This document shows, piece by piece, positions 7,591 through 13,841 of a DNA stretch of 13,841 bases; position 1 is the first letter of the stretch, and every line of letters begins with the position of its first letter. A program made the translations under genes and the position numbers. Source of the DNA: Thermotogae bacterium (lineage in GTDB: Bacteria; Thermotogota; Thermotogae; B3-G13); contig WFSK01000231.1 of assembly GCA_015486095.1 (NCBI GenBank), positions 1 through 13,841 on the forward strand, read 5' to 3'. The notes under the pieces are model-generated. The model was not told the DNA's origin. It saw only the letters and a program-made list of their open reading frames with translations, and made no database searches.

Positions 7591-8577
7591 TCACAAACCT
7601 ATCTTCATCGCTTCGTTTACCTCTTCCAGAGTCTTTTTTGCCACCTCTCTTGCTCTTCGAGACCCCGCCTTTAGAACATCCAATATATAATTCTGATCTC
7701 GTTCCAATTTTGCCCTCTTCTCCCAAAACGGTTCCATCTTTTCCTTGATCTTCTGAAGTAACATCCTCTTACAATCCACACATCCTATCTTCGCCGTTCT
7801 GCAACCCTCCATGATCATATTTCTGGAATCCTCATCATCATTAAAGAGTAAATGATACAACCAGATGGGACACTTGTTGGGATCTCCCGGATCCGTTCTC
7901 CTTTTACGATTCGTATCGGTGATCATGGGCATGATCTTCTTCTTCACAACATCAAACGTATCGGATAAAAATATCGCATTCCCATAACTTTTAGACATCT
8001 TCCTTCCATCCGTACCCGGAACTTTGGCAATAGGAGCGAATAATGCCTTTGGTAGAACGAAGACGTCTCCATAAAGGCTGTTGAACTTCCGTGCTATTTC
8101 TCTCGTGAACTCGATATGATATTCCTGATCCTTCCCAACTGGCACAGCATCTGCTTTATATATCAGGATATCCGCAGCCATCAATACGGGATATCCAAGG
8201 AAACCAAAGGTAGAGAGATCTTTGTCTTTAAGTTCGGATCTCATCTCTTTGTAGGTTGGAATACGTTCTAATCTCCCAACAGATGTTAACATTCCTAATA
8301 GCAGGAAAAGTTCTGCGTGTTCTTTAACTTGAGATTGTAAAAATATCACACTCTTTTCGGGATCTATTCCAGAAGCAAGGTAATCCGTTACAACCTCACG
8401 TGTATAATACCTTATAAGACTGGTATCTTCATAATCACTGGTCAACGCATGCCAATCCACTACGCAGAAGTAACAATCGTTACCCTCTTCCTGTAATTTC
8501 ACCCAATTCCTCAAGGCACCAAAGTAATTCCCAAGATGTAACTTCGCTGTGGGCCTCATTCCACTCAATATCCTCAA
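7591..8577 (-). CDS. trpS: Tryptophanyl-tRNA synthetase with a putative iron-sulfur motif
   Basis: A class I aminoacyl-tRNA synthetase that charges tRNA-Trp in the cytosol. Numbering from the upstream TTG at 8598, the HIGH-type motif is HLGN (21-24), KMSKS is intact (200-204), and GRKMSKSYGN is typical of bacterial TrpRS. Four cysteines, C243, C266, C273 and C276, give C-x22-C-x6-C-x2-C, the spacing I know from the Thermotoga maritima enzyme, where they hold a [4Fe-4S] cluster in the anticodon-binding region. I chose the TTG at 8577: it gives the family N-terminus MRILSGMRPT and has GAGGGGG (8592-8586) eight bases upstream. The TTG at 8598 is in frame and would add seven residues, but has a weaker site. 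It heads the trpS-scpA-scpB-rluB operon. Confidence 0.93.
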   Translation of the reverse strand: MRILSGMRPTAKLHLGNYFGALRNWVKLQEEGNDCYFCVVDWHALTSDYEDTSLIRYYTREVVTDYLASGIDPEKSVIFLQSQVKEHAELFLLLGMLTSVGRLERIPTYKEMRSELKDKDLSTFGFLGYPVLMAADILIYKADAVPVGKDQEYHIEFTREIARKFNSLYGDVFVLPKALFAPIAKVPGTDGRKMSKSYGNAIFLSDTFDVVKKKIMPMITDTNRKRRTDPGDPNKCPIWLYHLLFNDDEDSRNMIMEGCRTAKIGCVDCKRMLLQKIKEKMEPFWEKRAKLERDQNYILDVLKAGSRRAREVAKKTLEEVNEAMKIGL

Positions 8578-8618
8578 GCTCAAAACCCCCTCTTTCAAGA
8601 ATTCTCTCTTTTGATAGA

Positions 8619-8627
8619 ATTATAGCA
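8619..8627 (-). promoter_or_regulatory. Extended -10 promoter of the trpS operon
   Basis: The minus strand reads TGCTATAAT, a perfect extended -10 element, so a good -35 is not required and none is evident. Initiation would fall near 8612, giving a leader of about 35 bases to the chosen TTG. That is too short for a T-box or attenuator. Confidence 0.65.
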
Positions 8628-8667
8628 TATATCCACTTCGTTAAGGATTCACTTCTCATTACAGCTA

Positions 8668-8673
8668 TATAAT
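8668..8673 (+). promoter_or_regulatory. -10-like box facing the structured intergenic region
   Basis: A perfect TATAAT on the + strand, divergent from the trpS promoter (the two -10 boxes are 43 bases apart). Transcription would begin near 8680, just before the outer helix of the candidate RNA. The -35 region at 16-18 bases is poor, so this is tentative. Confidence 0.35.
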
Positions 8674-8679
8674 AAATGC

Positions 8680-9056
8680 ATATTTCGATGCACGAAGTAA
8701 ATCTATCGTTGTTGAGAGGCTGTTGTGAGACTCACATAGCAAATGAGGTAGGGGACATATCTTGATGTGGAAGTGCTGTGAACGGTTGCGAAGCTGGAGG
8801 AAGGTAGCATATTGGCGAGAAACAGGATGCTTTGAGTACATCGGCATTTACGGAAGAATGCCCGATGCAGAACAATATGCTACCGACAGAAGCGAGCAAC
8901 GTGTTCGTTCACATCAACGATGCACATCAAGATATGTCCTCTACCGAACACTCGATGCGGTCCGATGCAAAACCAACCGAATAGAGCATAGGGTACGCTC
9001 GCACCTGCCTCGAATCAACGATACGGTTTGTCTCAATCATTCCATCAACTTTTTTA
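8680..9056 (+). ncRNA. Candidate structured RNA of unknown family
   Basis: This covers most of the 540-base gap between trpS and the Mth938-domain gene. By eye it folds as an outer helix, 8704-8711 with 9016-9023, 8716-8720 with 9007-9011 and 8724-8729 with 8998-9003 (one G-U), the two strands being equal in length. Inside is a rod: 8747-8769 with 8923-8945 (23 pairs, one G-U), 8778-8784 with 8906-8912, 8785-8789 with 8896-8900, 8803-8814 with 8873-8884 (12 pairs) and 8839-8848 with 8857-8867, closed by an 8-base loop. The helices alternate with unpaired loops whose two sides are unrelated, as expected of RNA rather than a decaying duplication. The G-U pairs would be A-C on the other strand, and a T6 tract at 9051-9056 ends the unit, both favouring +. 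No stem sits directly before the T tract. It shows no match I trust to 6S, SRP, RNase P or tmRNA. Confidence 0.4.
8747..8945. repeat. Long nested inverted repeat (199 bases)
   Basis: Arms at 8747-8769 and 8923-8945 match at 22 of 23 positions, and four shorter complementary pairs nest inside in the correct order (7, 5, 12 and 10 pairs). As DNA this could also be read as a degenerate palindromic element such as a MITE, but no target duplication or transposase is seen. Confidence 0.75.
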
Positions 9057-9098
9057 CTATATGGCCTTCGGAATATTTATTTTTCAGAGCGAAGTGAG

Positions 9099-9104
9099 TA
9101 TAAT
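9099..9104 (+). promoter_or_regulatory. -10 box of the Mth938-domain gene
   Basis: A perfect TATAAT 36 bases before the ATG, preceded by GTGAG, with only a poor -35 at 9076-9081 (TTTATT). The ribosome binding site is a weak AAAGGA at 9125-9130. Confidence 0.45.
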
Positions 9105-9140
9105 TGTAGTTGTGATAAACTTGGAAAGGATCGGATCTTA

Positions 9141-9485
9141 ATGCCGAAGGTAGATTCATATCGATTTGGTGAGATCGTGATCGACGGTAAAAAATATGTG
9201 AATGATGTGATAATCCTACCCGATGGAGTGTACAACAATTGGTGGCGGAAGAGCGGACATCATTTGTGCATCGATGATTTGGATGAGGCGTTGAAGGCAA
9301 AACCGAAGATACTGATAATAGGGACTGGTGCTTATGGCATGATGAATGTGCCACCGGAAGTTGAAGAATTTTTGGCACATGAGGGAATAGAGATTCGTAC
9401 AGAAAGAACGGGCGAGGCAGTAGAACTGTACAATCGATTGTATGCACAAACACGCGTGGTAGCAGCGTTGCATCTAACGTGTTGA
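9141..9485 (+). CDS. Mth938-like domain protein (DUF498 family)
   Basis: A 114-residue single-domain protein. The pattern YRFGEIVIDGKKY near the start, the central run PKILIIGTGAYG and the C-terminal GIEIRTERTGEAVELYNRL match the Mth938/AAMDC/NDUFAF3 fold family, a small alpha/beta domain found in archaea, bacteria and mitochondria. Eukaryotic members help assemble respiratory complex I; the bacterial role is not established and no function is claimed here. The ATG at 9141 is preceded by a weak AAAGGA. The gene converges on the radical SAM gene and their last 12 bases overlap on opposite strands, leaving no room for a terminator. It has its own -10 box just after the candidate RNA. Confidence 0.85.
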   Translation: MPKVDSYRFGEIVIDGKKYVNDVIILPDGVYNNWWRKSGHHLCIDDLDEALKAKPKILIIGTGAYGMMNVPPEVEEFLAHEGIEIRTERTGEAVELYNRLYAQTRVVAALHLTC

Positions 9486-11144
9486 GAAAGATAACCCGTC
9501 TCTGAATCTTGGGTCTATTCTATCTTCGATTATATGTTCCAATTCATCTATATTCTTTATGGGTCGATTTACGACGATTCTCTTCGCACGTTTAATACCT
9601 ATTCCGGGTAAGGCAACAAGTGCCTTAACAGGTAAGGAGTTTATCTCTATCGGATAAGGTACACCAGTAACGGAGCGCTTTCCATGTCCTGTTATGATCA
9701 CATCCAATTCCTGTCTCAGTCGCAATTTCATAGGTATGCCGACCAGAATTGGGTAGGAAGCGAGTTGTCTGCCAAATGTTGTATTACCCTCATGATATTC
9801 AGATATTACTCCACGAAGGATTGCACCAATAGGAAATACCCTTTTTATCATCTCTCTATCTACTTCTTCCCTTATCCTGTATTTGTAGTGTTCAAATATC
9901 TTCCTGTCGATGCGTAATCTATGCTTTTGTACATATCTCCCCAAGGGAGTATCTTCGAAATATATCACACGTCTTATATTTATACGCCTCAGAAGTAAGC
10001 CCATATCCAGAATCTTCTTAAGGTAATTCAAATTTACCTCATACGTTTCTTTACTCTCTCCGATCAAACCATATAACAGATTCACCCCAGGTAAAAGCTT
10101 TGGAATGCCATCAACCCTAACGCTTCCCACTTCATTCACCAGCTTTATCGCCTCTATTATCTCTTCCGGTTCTCCCCCTATGTTGTTCTTCGTTATAACG
10201 GTTCTGTCAAAAGATTCTACTCCAAAAGAGAGAACATCTCCAGGAGTATCGTATTCAACTATCGTTTCTAACATCCTTCGACTGACCTCGGGATAAAGTG
10301 TTATCGATATGGGGTTCGCATTATCGAAATGCAATGTCTTTATATCGGGTATATTTTTCTTTATCTCTTTTAGCAAGGTGGAGAGTGGCTTTTCTTTGGG
10401 TATAAATTTTCCATTTCTTTCTTCGGCTCCGTAGGCAAATACATTGCTCTGCCTCCCGAGTCGGAAGTATCTACATCCTGCCCTGTACAGTGCCTTGATC
10501 TCTTCTACGATATCTTCTGGTGGTCTTGAACGCATTTTACCGTAAAGGGGTTCTGTGCAAAAGGAACAGTAAGTATTTCTATCACAACCACGGGATAACT
10601 CTATCTCGGATATGATAAAAGGGAAATTTGGGTGTTGAGATACGATCTCAGCCCCTGCTATTGCTATGTCTTTTAAAAACTTATAATCTCTAAGACCTTC
10701 TTCCACTTCACCCTTAGAAAGTAGGCCATATATGAAATATTCGGGATCATACGATAGAATGTGATCAAAACCTTCGGGTTTTGCATATATCGCTTTGGTT
10801 CCCCCATGTAAGGTATAACCAAAATGGATTGGACCACACAGGAGCTTCAAAGGGAATTTACATTCTTTACCAATACGATTTATCTCGAAGAGAGAAATGG
10901 GAGTCCCACCGACGTAATGCCCTGGAACGGTAATACCGGCGATCACGATCACGATGTCGAATGAATTTAAAAAATCCCATCGTTTTCTGGGACGTAAAGA
11001 ATCTATCGTAATGTATGATACATCACTGCCAAATAATAAACAGGCTCCTGCTATATATCTTGGATACGTTGAAATATATGGAGGAACACCCAGGTTGGCA
11101 GGTTCATCTACGTAACCATCTATTATGCAGATCTTTTTGTGCAA
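9474..11144 (-). CDS. Radical SAM enzyme with C-terminal helix-hairpin-helix (COG1031-like)
   Basis: A 556-residue protein with no established reaction. Residues 1-170 look like a Rossmann/B12-binding-type domain (ICIIDGYVDEPANLGVPPY at the start, FDIVIVIAG at 62-70). The radical SAM core follows, with C187, C193 and C196 in RGCDRNTYCSFCTEP: C-x5-C-x2-C instead of the standard C-x3-C-x2-C. The C-terminus (505-540) holds LPGIGIKRAKRIV and NIDEL, a helix-hairpin-helix typical of non-specific DNA or RNA binding. This layout fits the COG1031 group of radical SAM proteins, common in archaea and some thermophilic bacteria, and suggests a nucleic-acid substrate (inference). The start is TTG, 6 bases after the Crp-like gene's stop, and the conserved IIDGYVDEP segment begins just after it, so it should be near correct. 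It is the last gene of the regulator operon. Confidence 0.85.
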   Translation of the reverse strand: MHKKICIIDGYVDEPANLGVPPYISTYPRYIAGACLLFGSDVSYITIDSLRPRKRWDFLNSFDIVIVIAGITVPGHYVGGTPISLFEINRIGKECKFPLKLLCGPIHFGYTLHGGTKAIYAKPEGFDHILSYDPEYFIYGLLSKGEVEEGLRDYKFLKDIAIAGAEIVSQHPNFPFIISEIELSRGCDRNTYCSFCTEPLYGKMRSRPPEDIVEEIKALYRAGCRYFRLGRQSNVFAYGAEERNGKFIPKEKPLSTLLKEIKKNIPDIKTLHFDNANPISITLYPEVSRRMLETIVEYDTPGDVLSFGVESFDRTVITKNNIGGEPEEIIEAIKLVNEVGSVRVDGIPKLLPGVNLLYGLIGESKETYEVNLNYLKKILDMGLLLRRINIRRVIYFEDTPLGRYVQKHRLRIDRKIFEHYKYRIREEVDREMIKRVFPIGAILRGVISEYHEGNTTFGRQLASYPILVGIPMKLRLRQELDVIITGHGKRSVTGVPYPIEINSLPVKALVALPGIGIKRAKRIVVNRPIKNIDELEHIIEDRIDPRFRDGLSFSTR

Positions 11145-11150
11145 GTGGGA

Positions 11151-11783
11151 TCACTTTCTTCCGAGTTGAAGGAGATATGAGCGAAGGTTTTGGGCACTCA
11201 CAATGGAGATCTCGTTATCTTCTAAGGAAACATATCCAGAAGAGCAAAGTTTCTCCAGGGCAGTCTTTGTGGCTTCTAAGTTCAGACCAGATATGGAAGA
11301 TATCTCTTCTATACTCATCTTCTTCGTATTGGCAAATCTGCCGAAGTGTGCCAATAGAATTTGCCCTATCTTTATCTCACTATCTGGTATCCATTTTATC
11401 TGTAAATAATTCAATGCCTCGGATATCTTGGATATCAGCAGTCGTATAAAGTCCATGGTAAAAGGAGAATTTTGTTGTATAAGATTGATCATCCCCTTTT
11501 TGGGTATGGCAATGACCTTTGTGTTATCCACTGCAGCTATGGCACTTTCTTCATATCTTGCTCCATCCAATATGCAATTTTCTCCGAACGTCTGTCCATC
11601 ATACAAGATATTGATGAGTCTTTGTGCATCTGGTAAAAACCTTATTATGTTTACCTTACCTTCATAGACTACATAGAATTTTGAGGCCTTTTCTCCTTCT
11701 AAGTAGATTATTTCACCACTTTTATACTCTTTTCCAAGCTTTTCGTAGAGTTCTGGCAATTTTCCGATCCGTATATCTGCCAT
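11151..11783 (-). CDS. Crp/Fnr-type transcriptional regulator with atypical ligand pocket
   Basis: A 210-residue protein with a cyclic-nucleotide-binding fold (about 12-105; KSGEIIYLEGE and FYVVYEGKVNII are typical), a long dimerisation helix (108-132) and a winged-helix domain (135-205; MSIEEISSISGLNLEATKTALEKL). The phosphate cassette keeps FGE (66-68), but the position of the Arg that contacts cyclic nucleotide in E. coli CRP (RSA) reads ESA, with Glu79. cAMP binding is therefore unlikely; another ligand, or none, is inferred. No Cys cluster for Fe-S as in Fnr is present. The ATG is preceded by AGGGAG ten bases upstream and starts 14 bases after the upstream CNB-TPR stop; the radical SAM gene follows after 6 bases. 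Its targets are unknown; the nearby operon may be autoregulated. Confidence 0.85.
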   Translation of the reverse strand: MADIRIGKLPELYEKLGKEYKSGEIIYLEGEKASKFYVVYEGKVNIIRFLPDAQRLINILYDGQTFGENCILDGARYEESAIAAVDNTKVIAIPKKGMINLIQQNSPFTMDFIRLLISKISEALNYLQIKWIPDSEIKIGQILLAHFGRFANTKKMSIEEISSISGLNLEATKTALEKLCSSGYVSLEDNEISIVSAQNLRSYLLQLGRK

Positions 11784-11797
11784 AATCGTATCTCTCC

Positions 11798-12721
11798 CTA
11801 CACACCCATCAATTTTCTGGCGCGTTCAGCGTATGACGTTTGCGGGAAGGTGAAGATCAGCTGCATCAACATCTTTTCCCCCATATATTCACCTTCGGTA
11901 TACAATCGGGTTCCTAATTCGAAGAGGGCCTGCGGTGCCAGTTCAGATGAGGGAGCCTCATATATCAACATCTTCAATGCTCTGATCTCTTCGAATTTAT
12001 CTTGATTTTCTCTGGCTATCTTTGAAAGTATCATGTACACATTTGGAAGCCATTTAGATTTGGGAAAGGAGTCTACGAAGGCTTTCAAATATATCCTTGC
12101 CTCTAAGGGGTCCTTTTCTATCAAATACATATTTATAGCCTTTTGGTATGCTTCTACTTCTACACTGGGTAATTGAGGCTTTATTTCTCCTGAAACGAAG
12201 GCTTTGTTTATAAAATCTATCATATCTACCGAATAGGTGCCAGATGGGAAATTGGCACTGTAAACATCGAATATCTTCAAGGCATTTTTCTTATCCCTTC
12301 GTTTGGCATAGTACATAAAGGCATTGAAGAGAGCCATTTCATAGCGTAAGTTTTCGTTTTCTTCCGGAGGTTTAGCCATCAAAAAACGAAACTTCGAGAG
12401 AAGTTGAAAGAGGTTGGAGAAAATTTTTGCAAGAAAGGAACTATCTTTTCGGGCATACTCCAGTACCCTATTGCCTGGAATGATCACAGCGGTTACATTC
12501 GAGGTGCAAATGGCATTCGAGAGATAATTCTTTCCAGCCAAAACCTCATATAGTCCAATTATATTATCAGGACCTGCAGTTAGATGAAATAACTTCGGCG
12601 CCTCTAAGGAGATTTCACCTTCGATCAGCAGGTAAATATTACGTGCGATTTCTCCCTTCACGTATACGAAATCGCCTTTCTTCAATTCTATCGATACGAG
12701 ATTTAGCTCTTCTATACCCAT
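11798..12721 (-). CDS. Cyclic-nucleotide-binding-fold protein fused to TPR-like helices
   Basis: A 307-residue protein. Residues 8-110 form a CNB-type beta-roll (KKGDFVYVKGEIARNIYLLI, then EGEISLE), but the phosphate cassette is lost: where FGE and RSA are expected it reads IIGLYEVLAG (54-63) and YLSNAI (66-71). From about 125 to the end the chain is helical with tetratricopeptide-like pairs (NALKIFDVYSANFPSG, EARIYLKAFVDSFPKS, GEKMLMQLIFTFPQTS). There is no DNA-binding domain, so it is probably a protein-interaction or sensor subunit rather than a repressor. It is the first gene of the operon with the Crp-like regulator and the radical SAM gene. The ATG has a weak AAGGGT site upstream; another ATG four bases earlier is out of frame. 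I know of similar Crp-adjacent genes in Thermotoga but no proven function. Confidence 0.8.
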   Translation of the reverse strand: MGIEELNLVSIELKKGDFVYVKGEIARNIYLLIEGEISLEAPKLFHLTAGPDNIIGLYEVLAGKNYLSNAICTSNVTAVIIPGNRVLEYARKDSSFLAKIFSNLFQLLSKFRFLMAKPPEENENLRYEMALFNAFMYYAKRRDKKNALKIFDVYSANFPSGTYSVDMIDFINKAFVSGEIKPQLPSVEVEAYQKAINMYLIEKDPLEARIYLKAFVDSFPKSKWLPNVYMILSKIARENQDKFEEIRALKMLIYEAPSSELAPQALFELGTRLYTEGEYMGEKMLMQLIFTFPQTSYAERARKLMGV

Positions 12722-12759
12722 TCATAACAACCCTTACCAGAGTAACCTTTATTATCTAC

Positions 12760-12772
12760 TGTTATAATAACA
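12760..12772. repeat. 13-bp palindrome overlapping the CNB-TPR operon -10 box
   Basis: TGTTAT-A-ATAACA is perfectly symmetric and covers the -10 box, a place where a bound repressor would block RNA polymerase. The AT-rich setting lowers its weight. Confidence 0.35.
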
Positions 12773-12792
12773 AAAATCATGGTTAGAGTAAA
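12764..12792 (-). promoter_or_regulatory. Promoter of the CNB-TPR/Crp/radical SAM operon
   Basis: On the minus strand a -35 TTTACT (12792-12787) and a -10 TATTAT (12769-12764) are 17 bases apart, giving 4/6 and 5/6 matches to the sigma-70 consensus. The leader to the ATG would be about 35 bases. The 174-base gap to galK holds no gene and no clear terminator. Confidence 0.5.
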
Positions 12793-12895
12793 GGTTTTAT
12801 ATGAAAACACAACTTAGTGAACATCGATTAAGAGGCATTCATACCAGATCTTGACAGCGATATAACTTTACTCAACACAGTTCAAATACCAGCTT

Positions 12896-13841
12896 TTAAA
12901 AGGCAATTCCATCGGTTATGGAGATAGGATATATCAGGGGTTTTCTCTTGAATTCGATGTAGTATCTATCTTCTATGAGGTTAAACACATCCCTTTCATA
13001 ATCCTTGTGTATCAAAGCAAGAACACATCCACCAAATCCTCCTCCCATCATCCTCCCCCCAATTACTCCTTCACTCTCTCGCAGATGATCTACTATAAGA
13101 TCGAGCTCGGGACAGCTGACCTCATAAAGGTATTTCAAACCGTTATGGGAGGCGTAGAGCAATCTGCCGACTTCGTCATATGCCTTATTCTTCAAAGCCT
13201 CGACCATCTTCAATACCCTTTGGTTCTCTTGTACGACGTAGAGTACTCTTTTATACACATTCTCTGAAAATATGTCTTTCTTCCTTCTTATCTGTCCCTC
13301 TGTTACATCGCCAAGTGTCTTTATGCCACCGAAAGCGTTCTGTAAGCGTTCTAAACCTATTTCACATTCCGAACGCCTTACATTGTATTCACTGTTTCTT
13401 AGCTCATGGTGAACGTTGGTATCGAAGAGTACGAACCTGACGTCGTTTAGTGGCAAAGGGACATATTCGTAATTCATATTCGAGGTATTCAAAAGTATAG
13501 CCTTATCTTTCTTACCCATAAGGCTTATGAATTGATCCATTATTCCACACTTCACACCCACATACTCATTTTCTGCCTTCTGGGCAAATCTTGCGATCTG
13601 AATGGGTGATAAACCGAGAGAGAAGAGGTGATTCAATGCAAAGATCAACGCCACTTCGAGAGCAGCGGAACTCGAAAGCCCGGCACCTACAGGTATATCA
13701 CTCGTGATGTATATATCGAGCCCCTCTTTGAGGTGAAAACCTATTTCATCTCTCAAAGTTAAGATCACTGCTTCAAGGTATTTGATCCACTTCTTCCTTC
13801 TTTCAACCCTTACTATTGGAAGAGGCAAGAGGAAAAGACCA
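12896..13841 (-). CDS. galK: Galactokinase, N-terminus beyond window edge
   Basis: GalK phosphorylates galactose at C1 with ATP, the first step of the Leloir pathway. The visible part has the GHMP-kinase ATP loop PVGAGLSSSAALEVAL, the catalytic-base segment CGIMDQF with its Asp, NVHHELRNSEYNVRR in the sugar-binding region, and the C-terminal GGRMMGGGFGGCVLAL motif, all intact, and strongly resembles thermophile galactokinases. The first motif (GRxNxIGEHxDY) is missing because the gene continues past the right edge: the frame is open to the last base, and the TTG at 13828 is only an internal Leu codon. About 30-45 residues are therefore absent. It is followed by 174 bases containing the next operon's promoter. 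Confidence 0.93.
   Translation of the reverse strand, partial: GLFLLPLPIVRVERRKKWIKYLEAVILTLRDEIGFHLKEGLDIYITSDIPVGAGLSSSAALEVALIFALNHLFSLGLSPIQIARFAQKAENEYVGVKCGIMDQFISLMGKKDKAILLNTSNMNYEYVPLPLNDVRFVLFDTNVHHELRNSEYNVRRSECEIGLERLQNAFGGIKTLGDVTEGQIRRKKDIFSENVYKRVLYVVQENQRVLKMVEALKNKAYDEVGRLLYASHNGLKYLYEVSCPELDLIVDHLRESEGVIGGRMMGGGFGGCVLALIHKDYERDVFNLIEDRYYIEFKRKPLIYPISITDGIAF

Noticed and set aside
8599..8760. T-box or Trp leader controlling trpS
   Set aside because: The trpS extended -10 at 8619-8627 leaves a leader of only about 35 bases, with no room for the specifier and antiterminator stems.
8773..8815. Partial resemblance to the SRP RNA apical region (GTGCTGT then GGAGGAAGG and TAGC)
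   Set aside because: The conserved stem around a GGAA tetraloop cannot form (no UCC/GGA pair in place) and the matching bases are used by the rod helices; the resemblance looks accidental.
8955..8990. RNase P-like string GCAAAACC followed by CCGAATAG
   Set aside because: The other universal RNase P segments (the GAGGAAAGTCC and ACAGAA core of the P4 helix) are missing or misplaced, and the region is not GC-rich as expected of a thermophile's RNase P RNA.
8762..9097. Open frame of 111 codons (+) in the trpS/Mth938 gap
   Set aside because: Starts at TTG with no ribosome binding site, has no family resemblance, has an odd Arg/His/Cys-rich composition, and lies inside the nested inverted repeats that explain the sequence better.
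9037..9453. Minus-strand frame of 138 codons opposite the Mth938-domain gene
   Set aside because: It is the shadow of a gene with clear family motifs; its own translation is low-complexity with many Cys/His/Ser and no domain.
1..13841. CRISPR array, insertion sequence, tRNA or rRNA genes
   Set aside because: No regularly spaced repeats, transposase-like frames, cloverleaf patterns or rRNA-like segments were found on reading both strands.

Overview
This window looks like chromosomal core DNA from a thermophilic, diderm-type bacterium, most likely Thermotogota or a close relative. The basis is the heavy use of AGA/AGG and ATA codons, a tryptophanyl-tRNA synthetase carrying the four-cysteine pattern known from Thermotoga, a signal-peptide TPR protein paired with an outer-membrane-barrel-like protein, and a radical SAM/helix-hairpin-helix protein of a mainly archaeal/thermophile family. 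The phylum is an inference; no rRNA is present.

Layout, left to right. A 5'-truncated tmcAL (tRNA-Met cytidine acetate ligase) runs rightward and converges on a leftward two-gene envelope operon (TPR protein, then barrel-like protein). Next comes a leftward housekeeping operon, trpS-scpA-scpB-rluB, joining tRNA charging, chromosome condensation and rRNA modification, with a good extended -10 promoter in front of trpS. Between trpS and the next gene lies about 540 bases without a credible protein gene. It can be folded on the + strand into a long branched rod (outer helix 8704-9023, inner rod 8747-8945) with a -10-like box before it and a T6 tract after it; this is the best candidate here for an undescribed element, a structured RNA of unknown family. 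A small rightward Mth938-domain gene follows and overlaps, tail to tail, a leftward operon: a cyclic-nucleotide-binding-fold protein fused to TPR-like helices, a Crp-like regulator, and a COG1031-type radical SAM enzyme. The window ends in galK (galactokinase), leftward, with its N-terminus beyond the right edge.

How the genes fit together: the trpS operon and tmcAL are translation/chromosome maintenance; the TPR-barrel pair is envelope; the regulator operon couples two sensor-fold proteins that both lack the usual cyclic-nucleotide contacts with a radical SAM enzyme having an unusual cysteine spacing. No mobile element, CRISPR array, tRNA or rRNA was seen, and nothing suggests recent transfer.
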